This document shows positions 54,771 through 63,330 of a stretch of 64,000 bases of DNA, in pieces. The notes under the pieces are model-generated. The model did no database searches and had not been told where the DNA came from. It worked only from the letters and a program-made list of their open reading frames with translations. The position numbers and the translations under genes were made by a program. The DNA is from Acuticoccus kalidii (GTDB lineage: Bacteria; Pseudomonadota; Alphaproteobacteria; Rhizobiales; Amorphaceae): positions 127,654 through 191,653 of the forward strand of contig NZ_JAKGCS010000008.1 of the NCBI RefSeq assembly GCF_021556395.1. Reading direction: 5' to 3'. Positions within the stretch are counted from its first letter, which is position 1; every line of letters starts with the position of its first letter.

Positions 54771-55916
54771 ATGGATGTCCGTTCACCGCCAGAGCAACCG
54801 AGTATCACCGTCACCCGTGACGGGGACATGGCGACGGCCGTCTTCTCGGGGGCGTGGACCGTCGGCAACGCGCAATATGCCGAGGCTGCGGTCACCGCGG
54901 TCGATTGCGGCAAGGCGATGCGCGTCACGCTCGACCTGTCGGGGGTGACGACGGCGGATTCGTCCGGGGCCTGGCTGATCCATCGTGAGCGCGCGAACGC
55001 GGAGTTCGAGGGGCGGCGGGTGGAACTCGCCAATGTCAGCCCGCGCCTGCAATTCCTGCTCGACGAAATCGAGAACCACATTCCCGAACCGCTGCCGCAC
55101 GAGCGGCGGCCCTATGCCGCGATCCGGTTTCTGACCAATCTCGGCGAGACCACGGTCACGATCGGCAAGGATCTCGTCGAGCTTCTGGCCATTCTCGGCG
55201 TGTTCGGCCTCCGCCTCGCCACCGCCGCCACCAATCCGCGGCATCTGCGACTGACGTCGATCCTGTCGAATTTCGACCGGACGTGCCGCGGCGCGGTGCC
55301 GATCGTGATGCTGATGAGCTTTCTCGTCGGCCTCATCATCGCCCAGCAGGCCGGCTTCTATCTGCAGACCTTCGGCGCCGCGCTCTATGTGGTCGACCTG
55401 TCGGGCGTCCTCATTCTGCGCGAGATCGGGGTGCTCCTCGCCGCAATTCTCGTCGCGGGCCGCTCCGGCTCGGCCTTCACCGCCGAGATCGGCTCGATGC
55501 GGATGCAGGAGGAGGTGGATGCGCTGCACACGCTCGGCCTCGATCCGGTGGAGGTCCTGGTCGTCCCGCGGCTGATCGCGCTCATCATCGCGCTGCCCGT
55601 CCTCGCCTTCCTGTCGGCGATCGCGGCGATGTGCGGCTCGATCCTGATCACCTGGCTCTATCTCGGCATCACGCCGGACCTCTATATGCAGCGCCTCCAC
55701 GAGGCGGTGACGCCGCTCGAACTCTATGTCGGCATCTCGAAGGCGCCGTTCATGGCGCTGATCATCGGCCTCGTCGCCTGCTCGGAAGGCCTAAAGGTCG
55801 GCGGCAGCTCCGAGTCGCTCGGCCGTCACACCACCAGCGCGGTCGTGAAGGCGATCTTCCTCGTCATCGTCGTCGATGGACTGTTCGCGATGTTCTTCGC
55901 GGCGGTCGGCATATGA
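54771..55916 (+). CDS. mlaE: Lipid-transport ABC permease MlaE fused to an N-terminal STAS domain
   Basis: Residues 10-110 form a STAS domain (VTLDLSGVTTADSSGAWLIHRE), the module that is a separate MlaB protein in E. coli. Residues ~125-381 are an MlaE permease with five to six membrane segments and the conserved GRSGSAFTAEIGSMRMQEE coupling loop. The operon should move phospholipids between membranes. Overlaps mlaF by 4 bp. Confidence 0.92.
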   Translation: MDVRSPPEQPSITVTRDGDMATAVFSGAWTVGNAQYAEAAVTAVDCGKAMRVTLDLSGVTTADSSGAWLIHRERANAEFEGRRVELANVSPRLQFLLDEIENHIPEPLPHERRPYAAIRFLTNLGETTVTIGKDLVELLAILGVFGLRLATAATNPRHLRLTSILSNFDRTCRGAVPIVMLMSFLVGLIIAQQAGFYLQTFGAALYVVDLSGVLILREIGVLLAAILVAGRSGSAFTAEIGSMRMQEEVDALHTLGLDPVEVLVVPRLIALIIALPVLAFLSAIAAMCGSILITWLYLGITPDLYMQRLHEAVTPLELYVGISKAPFMALIIGLVACSEGLKVGGSSESLGRHTTSAVVKAIFLVIVVDGLFAMFFAAVGI

Positions 55917-56731
55917 CGGCGCCGTCCGATGGTCCGCGCCGCATTCCTCCCACCGAAGGCGGCAACGCGGACGAGAACGTCATCGAGGTGCACGACGTCA
56001 CCGTCTCGTTCGGCACCTTCAACGTCTTCAAGAATCTCGATCTCGAGGTGAAGCGGGGCGAGATCCTCGGCTTCGTCGGTGCGTCGGGCGCGGGCAAATC
56101 GGTGTTGATGCGCACGATCCTGGAGCTCGTGCCCAAGCAGCACGGCACCATCCGCCTGTTCGGCAAGGATATCGACGCGCTGCCCCCGGCCGAGAGCGCC
56201 GAGCTCAACAAGCGTTATGGCGTGCTCTTTCAGATGGGCGCGCTCTTCTCGTCGCTGACGGTGCTGGAGAACATCCAGGTGCCGATGCGCGAGAACCACA
56301 ATATGAGCCCCCGGCTGATGGACGAGCTCGCGCTGATGAAGCTCGACATGGTGGGCCTTGCGCGGAGCGCGGCGAACAAGCTGCCGTCGGAACTGTCGGG
56401 CGGCATGATCAAGCGCGCCGGCCTTGCCCGCGCGCTCGCCCTCGATCCCGAGCTGCTCTTCGTCGACGAGCCGACCTCCGGCCTCGATCCGATCGGCGCC
56501 GCGGCGTTCGACAGCCTCATCAAGGGGCTTCGGGACACGCTCGGCCTCACCGTCTACATGGTGACGCACGATCTCGACAGCCTCTATTCGGTCTGTGACC
56601 GGGTCGCCGTCCTCGCCGACAAGCGCGTCGTCGCGGCCGAACCTGTCCAGAAACTTTTGGATTTCGATCACCCCTGGGTGCGCGAATATTTCCGCGGTGT
56701 TCGTGGTCGGCGGTTTATCGGCCATGCATGA
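55913..56731 (+). CDS. mlaF: Lipid-transport ABC ATPase MlaF
   Basis: The 272-residue ATPase has Walker A GASGAGKS (residues 56-63), the MlaF-typical Q-loop FQMGALFSSLTV, signature LSGGMIKRAGLARAL and Walker B LLFVDEPTSGLDP. An extra ~20-residue polar N-terminus precedes the domain. It overlaps mlaE by 4 bp and lies 73 bp before the MCE gene. Confidence 0.93.
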   Translation: MTAPSDGPRRIPPTEGGNADENVIEVHDVTVSFGTFNVFKNLDLEVKRGEILGFVGASGAGKSVLMRTILELVPKQHGTIRLFGKDIDALPPAESAELNKRYGVLFQMGALFSSLTVLENIQVPMRENHNMSPRLMDELALMKLDMVGLARSAANKLPSELSGGMIKRAGLARALALDPELLFVDEPTSGLDPIGAAAFDSLIKGLRDTLGLTVYMVTHDLDSLYSVCDRVAVLADKRVVAAEPVQKLLDFDHPWVREYFRGVRGRRFIGHA

Positions 56732-56804
56732 CCCGCAGTCGGCAACGTCCGAAGGGCATCGGGAGACTTCGACCCCGGATCCGTACAGCGAGCTGAGTTG
56801 AACG

Positions 56805-59800
56805 ATGGAAACGCGTGCGAACTATGTGGCCATTGGCGCCTTCGTCATCGTCGTGCTCTGCGCGGCGATGGCGGCGCTCTACTGGTTTTACCGCTCGGCC
56901 AATTCCGGGGCGACGGAAGTCGTCCGCATCGTCTTTCCCGAACCCGTCACGGGGTTGTCGAATGGCGGGTCGGTGCTCTTCAACGGCATTCGCGTCGGCG
57001 AGGTGACACGGCTCGAATTCGCGCCGGAAGGCGGCGACAATGTGATCGCCATCACGCGGCTCAGCCAGCGCGCGCCGATCAAGACCGACACGGTCGCGAC
57101 GCTGAGCTTCCAGGGGCTCACCGGCGTCGCCTACATCTCCTTGAGCGGCGGCAGTGAGGCCGCGCCCTCGCTCTTCGCCTCGACGGACGACGACGAGACC
57201 ACGCCGCCGACGATCTACGCCGCGACGTCGACCTTCACCAACGTCATCGACAGCGCGCAGAATGTCCTGCGCAATCTCAACAGCACGCTCGACGAGGTGA
57301 ACAGCCTCCTGTCGTCGAACCGCTCGGACGTCAACGCGGTGGTCGGCAACGTGCGGACCTTCTCCGACGCGCTCGCCGCGTCCGGCCCGCAGATCTCCGG
57401 CCTCATCGACAATATCTCGAGCGCGGCCGACGCCGTCGCGACCACGGTCCCGCACGTCACGAGCATCGTCGACAACGCCAACGAGATCCTGACGGCGATC
57501 AACCCGCAGCGCGTCGGCGAGATCGTCGACAATGTCGAGACCTTCACCGCGACGCTGCCGCAGATCAGCCAGCAGGCCGAATCGATCGTCGGGACCGTCA
57601 ACGGCCTTGTCGTCCGGCTCGACGACGCGGCGGGCGTCCTCGGCGATTCGATCCGCGCGGCCGGCAACGTCATCTCCGCGATCGACGATCAGGCGATCAA
57701 CGAGATCGTCCAGAATGTGCGCGCCGCGACCAGCGTCTTTTCCGGCCGCTCCGAGGAAATCGGCACCCTCGTCGACAACGTGACCGTCGTGAGCGGCAAT
57801 GTGCGCGACATCACCGAGACCCTCGCCGGCAAGCGGGAGGCGATCGGCCAGGCGGTCGACGATGCCGGAACGCTGATCGCCGATGCGCGCGGCGCCGTCG
57901 CCGCCGCGACCCCGGCCATCGAGAGCTTCAGCCGTTCGCTCGAGGCGATTTCGCCCGAGCGGGTGACGGCGATCATCGATAGCGTCCAGTCGATCAGCAC
58001 GGGCCTTGCCTCGCGCACCGAAGCGTTCGGCGCGTTGATCGATTCGGCGACCGACGCGGCAGAGAGCATCGACCAGATCGCGCGGTCCGTGGCCGCCCGC
58101 AACGCCGTCATCGAAAAGACGATCGACGACACGAGCCAGCTCATCGCCAACCTGCGCGAGGCCTCGAACAGCGCCCCGCAGATCCTCACCGATGCGAGCG
58201 GCCTCTTGCAGGACGCGCGCGGTGTCGTCAGCGCGGTCAACGCCGAAGCGATCAACAAAGTGGTCGCGGACGTCGGCACGTTCGCCGACGCGATGGCGGC
58301 GCAGTCGGCCAATATCGGCCCGCTCGTCGAGGCGGCGACCGGGGTTGCCCAGCGGTCCGGCGAGATCGCGACGGCGCTCTCCGAGAAGCTGCCGCAGATC
58401 AACACCTTCCTCGACAATGCCGAGGCGGTTTCGACCTCCTTGCGCACGGCTTCGGCCGATCTTCCGGGCCTCGTCGCCTCGCTGCGGCCCGGCATCGACA
58501 ACGCCTCCGCCGCGCTCTCCGCGCTCGATCCCGAAGCGATCGGCGTGATCCAGCGCGACGTTGCCGCCGTCACCACGGCGCTCGCGCAGAAGCGGGACCA
58601 GATGGCGAGCCTCATCGACAACGTCTCGGGTGCGGCGGGCAGCATCGACGAAGTCGCGACCGCGCTCGCAGCCCGGACGCCCCAGATCGGCGAGGTCATC
58701 GACCGCGTCGATACGATCACCGCGTCGGTCCAGACCTTCGCCGCATCGTTGCCGGAGTTCACCGACACGCTGCGTCCCGGCATCGAGAATGTCGCGAACG
58801 TCTTCGCGTCGATCGACCCGGAGGCCGTCGGCGGCATCGTGACCAATGTGAAGTCGCTTTCCGACGCGCTCGCCGCTCAGTCGCCGCGGGTCGAGGCGAT
58901 CGTGACCAATGCCGACACGACGCTCGCCGACGTCTCGGCCATCACGGCCCGCTTCCGCAGCGAGCTCGACACGATCACCGCCGGCATCGCCGACGCCCGC
59001 GAGGCGATCGGCAGCGCCCGCACCTTCGCCGAGGGCTTGCCGACGCTCCTGCAGCGCGTCGAGCCGGGCGTCACCAACTTCTCCGACGCGCTCGGGTCGA
59101 TCGACCCGGCCGCGATCTCCACCATCGTCGGCAATGTCCGCAACGTGACCGAGACGCTCTCGCAATCGAGCGAGCAGATCAGCGCGATCATCACGACCGC
59201 CGACACGGTGGTGAAGCAGGTGAACGAGGTGACGCAGACGGTTTCGGCCCGCACCGCCGACATCGACCAGGCGATCGACGGCGTCGCCAAGCTCGGCGGG
59301 GCGCTGGGCGAGGCCGCGCCGCGCGTCAGCGAAATCGTCGACGGGGTGGACGAGGCCGTGAAGTCGGTGTCCTCCACGCTCTCGGAGGTGAACACCGAAG
59401 CCCTCAACGACATCCTCACCGATGTCCGTACGGTCGTCTCCGCCGTCGCCGCCCGCACCGGCGAGATCGGTCAGGCGATCGACAACATCTCCAATGCCTC
59501 CCGCGGCCTCAGCGATGCGCTGGGCACGATGGGCGGTGAAGACGGGACGATGAAGGAGATCCTCGACCGGGCTCAGCGCATCGTCGCGAACCTCGAGCGG
59601 GCGTCCGAGCAGGTCGGCGCGGTGATGAACCGCGCCAACGGTCTCCTCGACGGTCCGGTCCAGGGGATGATCGCCAATGTCAGCAACGCGGCCGGGTCGG
59701 TGAATCAAGTCGCTGCTGCATTTGCATCACGCGCCGATGAAATCGCCAGCGGAGTCGGCCGCTTCTCGAAGGGCGGCCTTGACGATCTGCGGACGCTCAT

Positions 59801-59921
59801 CAACCAAGGAAGAAGTACTTTGGCGTCGATCGAGAGCACCGTGTCGAGTTTTGACAGAGACCCAAGCCGCGTGATCTTCGGCGGCCCGAACGGCCCGCGG
59901 TACCAGCCGCAACGTCGATGA
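56805..59921 (+). CDS. mlaD: Giant MCE-domain protein (MlaD-like) with ~96-residue helical repeats
   Basis: The 1038-residue protein has an N-terminal membrane anchor (about 8-28) and one MCE domain (about 37-120, with VRIVFPEPVTGLSNGG and LTGVAYISLSGG). About 850 residues of amphipathic helix follow. A motif of the form (S/A)(I/L)DPEA(I/V)..IV.NV recurs eight times, near residues 231, 291, 380, 476, 573, 668, 765 and 861; from the third copy on the spacing is 95-97. The MCE ring would hold lipid at the inner membrane, and the helical tail could form a long tube or needle across the periplasm. E. coli MlaD is only about 180 residues. Confidence 0.92.
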   Translation: METRANYVAIGAFVIVVLCAAMAALYWFYRSANSGATEVVRIVFPEPVTGLSNGGSVLFNGIRVGEVTRLEFAPEGGDNVIAITRLSQRAPIKTDTVATLSFQGLTGVAYISLSGGSEAAPSLFASTDDDETTPPTIYAATSTFTNVIDSAQNVLRNLNSTLDEVNSLLSSNRSDVNAVVGNVRTFSDALAASGPQISGLIDNISSAADAVATTVPHVTSIVDNANEILTAINPQRVGEIVDNVETFTATLPQISQQAESIVGTVNGLVVRLDDAAGVLGDSIRAAGNVISAIDDQAINEIVQNVRAATSVFSGRSEEIGTLVDNVTVVSGNVRDITETLAGKREAIGQAVDDAGTLIADARGAVAAATPAIESFSRSLEAISPERVTAIIDSVQSISTGLASRTEAFGALIDSATDAAESIDQIARSVAARNAVIEKTIDDTSQLIANLREASNSAPQILTDASGLLQDARGVVSAVNAEAINKVVADVGTFADAMAAQSANIGPLVEAATGVAQRSGEIATALSEKLPQINTFLDNAEAVSTSLRTASADLPGLVASLRPGIDNASAALSALDPEAIGVIQRDVAAVTTALAQKRDQMASLIDNVSGAAGSIDEVATALAARTPQIGEVIDRVDTITASVQTFAASLPEFTDTLRPGIENVANVFASIDPEAVGGIVTNVKSLSDALAAQSPRVEAIVTNADTTLADVSAITARFRSELDTITAGIADAREAIGSARTFAEGLPTLLQRVEPGVTNFSDALGSIDPAAISTIVGNVRNVTETLSQSSEQISAIITTADTVVKQVNEVTQTVSARTADIDQAIDGVAKLGGALGEAAPRVSEIVDGVDEAVKSVSSTLSEVNTEALNDILTDVRTVVSAVAARTGEIGQAIDNISNASRGLSDALGTMGGEDGTMKEILDRAQRIVANLERASEQVGAVMNRANGLLDGPVQGMIANVSNAAGSVNQVAAAFASRADEIASGVGRFSKGGLDDLRTLINQGRSTLASIESTVSSFDRDPSRVIFGGPNGPRYQPQRR

Positions 59922-60502
59922 TGGGGCTGAGCCGGATCCTTGCGTTGGTGGCAGCGCTCACCCTCGCCGCGTGCGGCGGGGGAGAGCAGATCTCCGCGAT
60001 CTATGAGCTGACCGCCTCGCCCACACCGCCGGTCTCGCGCGGGACGACCGCGCAGATCCTGGTGCCGGAGCCGCGCGCGCTGGAGGCGTTGGCGTCGAAC
60101 AAGATCGCCGTCAAACCGACCGAGCTGACGATCTCCTACTATCCCGAGGTCGCCTATCAGGACACCGTTCCGCGGGTGCTTCAGCGGGTGCTGCTCGACA
60201 CGTTCCAGAACACCGGGCGCGTCAATGCGGTCGGCCTTCCGGGGCAGAGCCTCCTCATCAACTACCAGGTCGTGACCGAGGTGCGCTCCTTCCAGGTCGA
60301 GACCTATGCCGGCGACAAGGCGCGTGTCGTCGTCGCGGTGAAGCTCCTCAACGATTCGAACGGCCGCGTCCTGTCGAGCCGCATCTTCGACACGATGGTG
60401 CCGCTCTCGTCCGACGCGCCGGAGCCGGCGATGGTCGGCATGAACCAGGCCGTTCAACAGCTCTCGGCCGATATCGTGAACTGGACGCTCGCGCAGATCT
60501 GA
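59918..60502 (+). CDS. ABC transport auxiliary lipoprotein (PqiC/LPA-type)
   Basis: The 194-residue protein has a signal peptide ending in lipobox LAAC (Cys near residue 19), then a compact alpha/beta domain of the DUF330/ABC-type transport auxiliary lipoprotein kind (YELTASP..., VAYQDTVPRVLQRVLLDTFQNTG). It likely anchors or caps the MCE tube at the outer membrane. Starts inside the MCE gene's stop (4-bp overlap). No MlaC-like periplasmic carrier gene is adjacent. Confidence 0.87.
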   Translation: MMGLSRILALVAALTLAACGGGEQISAIYELTASPTPPVSRGTTAQILVPEPRALEALASNKIAVKPTELTISYYPEVAYQDTVPRVLQRVLLDTFQNTGRVNAVGLPGQSLLINYQVVTEVRSFQVETYAGDKARVVVAVKLLNDSNGRVLSSRIFDTMVPLSSDAPEPAMVGMNQAVQQLSADIVNWTLAQI

Positions 60503-60518
60503 CGCGCGGGCGGGCACG

Positions 60519-60537
60519 CGCCCGGATCATCCGGGCG
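60519..60537. terminator. Hairpin between the mla operon and the convergent dipeptidase gene
   Basis: CGCCCGG-ATCAT-CCGGGCG is a perfect 7-bp stem 16 bases after the lipoprotein stop. No T-run. Probably a bidirectional end for both transcripts. Confidence 0.35.
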
Positions 60538-60599
60538 AGGGTGGCCGAGGAGACAGGGCGCGCCGTGCGCTCGTCTTCAGCGGCGCCGGGCGGGGGCGA

Positions 60600-61661
60600 T
60601 CACGCGCCCCAGGTCGCCTTCAGCACGCGCACCCAGTTGCGCCAGCACAATTTCTCGCAAACCGTCTCGCCATAGCGGGCGCGCATCGCCTCGCGCAGCA
60701 ACGGCAACGTCTCGATGCCGGTGAGCGCCTCGGGGACGAGGGCGCCGTCATAGTCCGAGCCGAGGCCGACACCGTCTTCGCCGAGATGGGCGAGGAGGTG
60801 GTCGATATGGTCGAGAACGCGTTCGACCGGGACGTTGGGCAGCATCCGCCCGTCCTCGCGCAAGAAGGCCGTCGCGAAGTTGACACCCACCATGCCGCCG
60901 GTCTCCGCGATCGCGGCGAGCTGCCTGTCGGTGAGGTTGCGGGCGGTGGCGCAGAGCGCATGGGCGTTCGAGTGGGTCGCGACGAGCGGCTTGTCGGAGC
61001 GCTTGGCGATGTCCCAGAAGCCCTGCTCGGTGATGTGGGAGAGGTCCACCATGATGCCGAGCGCGTTGCATCGCTCGACGAGGCGGATCCCGTCCGCGGT
61101 GAGGCCGGGGCCGGTGTCGGGCGAGCTCGGAAAGCGGAAGGGGACGCCGTGGCCGAAGCGGTTCGGCCGGCTCCACACCGGCCCCAGCGAGCGGAGCCCC
61201 GCCGCATGGAAGACGTCGAGCAAAAAGAGGTCGCGGTCGATCGCCTCCGCGCCCTCGATATGGAGGATCGCGGCCAGCGGACCGTTCGCGCCGATCGTCT
61301 CTTCGAGCGCCGCGGCCGTGCGGCAGATCCGCACTTCGCCCGCCCGCTCCAGTTCGGTGAGGATCGAGATCTGCATCGCCGCGGCGGCGACCCCTTCATC
61401 GTGCGGAACCTCCGGCGGCAAGGGCACGCTGAAACGGGGGGAGGACATCGCCCCATAATCCGGTCCGCCGATATTGGAGGACGGCACCCAGACGGCGAAG
61501 AACCCGCCGGCGAACCCGCCAACCTTGGCGCGGGCGGCGTCGATCGCGGCGGACGGGTTGGACCGGAAACGGTTCACCGCCCCGGCCGGGCCGGTGGCGG
61601 CGAGCTTGGACAGGATGTCGTTGTGGCCGTCGAAGATCGGCGGGGACGTGGGATCGGCCAA
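60600..61661 (-). CDS. Membrane dipeptidase (renal dipeptidase family, peptidase M19)
   Basis: The zinc enzyme has the HxD motif in FDGHNDIL near the N-terminus, the bridging Glu in HIEGAEAI, two His ligands in VDLSHITE and ATHSNAHAL, and GLGSDYDG near the end. M19 enzymes cleave dipeptides, often with a D-residue at the C-terminus. I chose TTG 61661 (GAGGA six bases upstream, normal family length, 353 residues). A GTG at 61808, overlapping the livF stop as GTGA, would add 49 low-complexity residues and is a real alternative. Downstream of livM-livG-livF. Confidence 0.87.
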   Translation of the reverse strand: MADPTSPPIFDGHNDILSKLAATGPAGAVNRFRSNPSAAIDAARAKVGGFAGGFFAVWVPSSNIGGPDYGAMSSPRFSVPLPPEVPHDEGVAAAAMQISILTELERAGEVRICRTAAALEETIGANGPLAAILHIEGAEAIDRDLFLLDVFHAAGLRSLGPVWSRPNRFGHGVPFRFPSSPDTGPGLTADGIRLVERCNALGIMVDLSHITEQGFWDIAKRSDKPLVATHSNAHALCATARNLTDRQLAAIAETGGMVGVNFATAFLREDGRMLPNVPVERVLDHIDHLLAHLGEDGVGLGSDYDGALVPEALTGIETLPLLREAMRARYGETVCEKLCWRNWVRVLKATWGA

Positions 61662-61804
61662 GGAGCGGTCCTCAGGATGGAAGCGCGCGCGTGTGCGCGG
61701 GCGTCCATCATCGGGCCGCTTCCATGGGTCCGCAAGCGCGGATGGTGCCGCGCCCGCGCCCGTCTCGCCCCTCCGGCCCGCCTCGGCGGCGGCCTGGCCG
61801 GGGC

Positions 61805-62569
61805 TCACACGGCGAGGAATTCCTCGCGCAGCGCCTTGTCGGCGAGGACGTCGGCGGCGCTTCCGGTGTGCACGATCTCGCCCATGTCCATGATGATCGC
61901 CCGGTCGGCGAGGTGAAGGGCGGCGATCGCGTTCTGCTCCACCATGATCGTCGTGATGCCGAGCGCCTTGATCTCGGCGACGATGTTCTCGATCTCCTGC
62001 ACGATCACCGGGGCGAGGCCTTCATAGGGCTCGTCGAGGAGGAGGAGCTTGATATCGCGGGCGAGGGCGCGGGCGACCGCCAGCATCTGCTGCTCGCCGC
62101 CCGACATCGTCACCGCCTCCTGGCGGCGCCGTTCGGCAAGGCGCGGGAAATGCTCGTAGATCCGCGCGAGCTCCCAGCCTTTCGGCTCGGCGATCTGGCT
62201 GAGCTGGAGGTTCTCCTCCACGGTGAGGCCGGCGATGATCCGCCGATCCTCCGGCACGAGCTGCACGCCGAGGCGGGCGGCCTGATAGGACGTCATCTTG
62301 GTGAGGTCGTGCGCGCCGAGATGGATCGAGCCGCGCCGCAATTGCGGGGTGTCGATCCGTGCGATGGTGCGCAAGGTCGAGGTCTTGCCCGCGCCGTTGC
62401 GGCCGAGAAGGGCGACGACTTCGCCCTCCTTCACGCCGAATGAGACGCCTTGGACGATATAGCTCTCGCCGTAATAGGCGTGAACGTCCTCGCACCGGAA
62501 GAAGGCTTCCTTCTCCGGGGCGGCCCGCGGGCCGGAGGGGGCCTCCGCGGCGGTGTCGATCGCGGCCAT
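61805..62569 (-). CDS. livF: Branched-chain amino acid-type ABC ATPase LivF
   Basis: The 254-residue ATPase has Walker A GRNGAGKT, the LivF-typical LVPEDRRIIAGLTVEENL, signature MSGGEQQML and Walker B LLLLDEPYEGLAP. The ATG at 62569 overlaps the livG stop by one base. It belongs to a HAAT-type amino acid (or amide/urea) importer; the substrate-binding protein lies outside the window. Confidence 0.92.
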   Translation of the reverse strand: MAAIDTAAEAPSGPRAAPEKEAFFRCEDVHAYYGESYIVQGVSFGVKEGEVVALLGRNGAGKTSTLRTIARIDTPQLRRGSIHLGAHDLTKMTSYQAARLGVQLVPEDRRIIAGLTVEENLQLSQIAEPKGWELARIYEHFPRLAERRRQEAVTMSGGEQQMLAVARALARDIKLLLLDEPYEGLAPVIVQEIENIVAEIKALGITTIMVEQNAIAALHLADRAIIMDMGEIVHTGSAADVLADKALREEFLAV

Positions 62570-63330
62570 CAGTGGGCTCCTCCGAGATAGGCTTCCTGCA
62601 CGCGGGGGTCGGCGCGCACTTCGTCTGGCGTGCCCTCGGCGATGATCCGCCCCTGGGCGAGCACCGACACCTTGTCGGCGAGGGAGAAGACGACGTGCAT
62701 GTCGTGCTCGATGATCACCTTCGTCATCCCGCGCTCCTTGATGCGTTTCAGGATGTCGATCGTCCGGTTGGTGTCGAGCCGGCTCATGCCGGCGGTCGGC
62801 TCGTCGAGGAGTAGGAGGGAGGGGTGCTGAACGAGGCACATCGCAAGCTCGAGGCGTCGCTTGTCGCCGCGTGAGAGCGAGGCCGCCTCGTGGTGGCGCT
62901 TCTCGATGAGGCCGAGATCGAGAAGCACGTGCTCGGCCTCGGCGCGCACGTCCTTGTCGGCGTCGAGGGCGGAGAGGAGATTCAGCCGGATCGGACCGTC
63001 GCGCCGCGCATAAGCGGGCGCCATCACGTTCTGGAGGAGCGTGAGGTCGGGAAAGATCTCCGGCGTCTGGAAGACGCGGGCGATGCCGAGCTGGTTGATC
63101 TCGTGCGGCTTCTTGCCGGTGATCACCTGGCCCTTGAAGACGACCGCGCCTTCGTCCGGGGCGATGCGGCCGACGCACACATTGAGGAGCGTCGACTTGC
63201 CGGCCCCGTTGGGCCCGATGATCGCGTGGGTCTTGCCCTCTTCGATCATGAGATCGATGTCGGACAGCGCCCGAAGCCCTGCGAAATTCTTCTGAACGTC
63301 GGCGACGTGCAGGACGGCGTTCCCCTTCAT
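62569..63330 (-). CDS. livG: Branched-chain amino acid-type ABC ATPase LivG
   Basis: The 253-residue ATPase has Walker [30 protein letters not shown], and Walker [12 protein letters not shown]. The signature motif reads [11 protein letters not shown] instead of LSGGQ, so the second glycine position is Arg; the same variation occurs in some LivG relatives. ATG 63330 overlaps the livM stop by 4 bp. Confidence 0.92.
   Translation of the reverse strand: MKGNAVLHVADVQKNFAGLRALSDIDLMIEEGKTHAIIGPNGAGKSTLLNVCVGRIAPDEGAVVFKGQVITGKKPHEINQLGIARVFQTPEIFPDLTLLQNVMAPAYARRDGPIRLNLLSALDADKDVRAEAEHVLLDLGLIEKRHHEAASLSRGDKRRLELAMCLVQHPSLLLLDEPTAGMSRLDTNRTIDILKRIKERGMTKVIIEHDMHVVFSLADKVSVLAQGRIIAEGTPDEVRADPRVQEAYLGGAH

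Noticed and set aside
57480..59400. Regularly spaced similar sequences considered as a CRISPR-like or tandem DNA repeat
   Set aside because: The periodicity is at the protein level with degenerate DNA, inside an intact reading frame.
56715..59708. A 997-codon open frame on the minus strand, antisense to the giant MCE gene
   Set aside because: It is a shadow of the repetitive, GC-rich plus-strand gene: the product is Arg/Gly/Asp-rich with no domain, while the plus frame has an MCE domain, a membrane anchor and operon overlaps.
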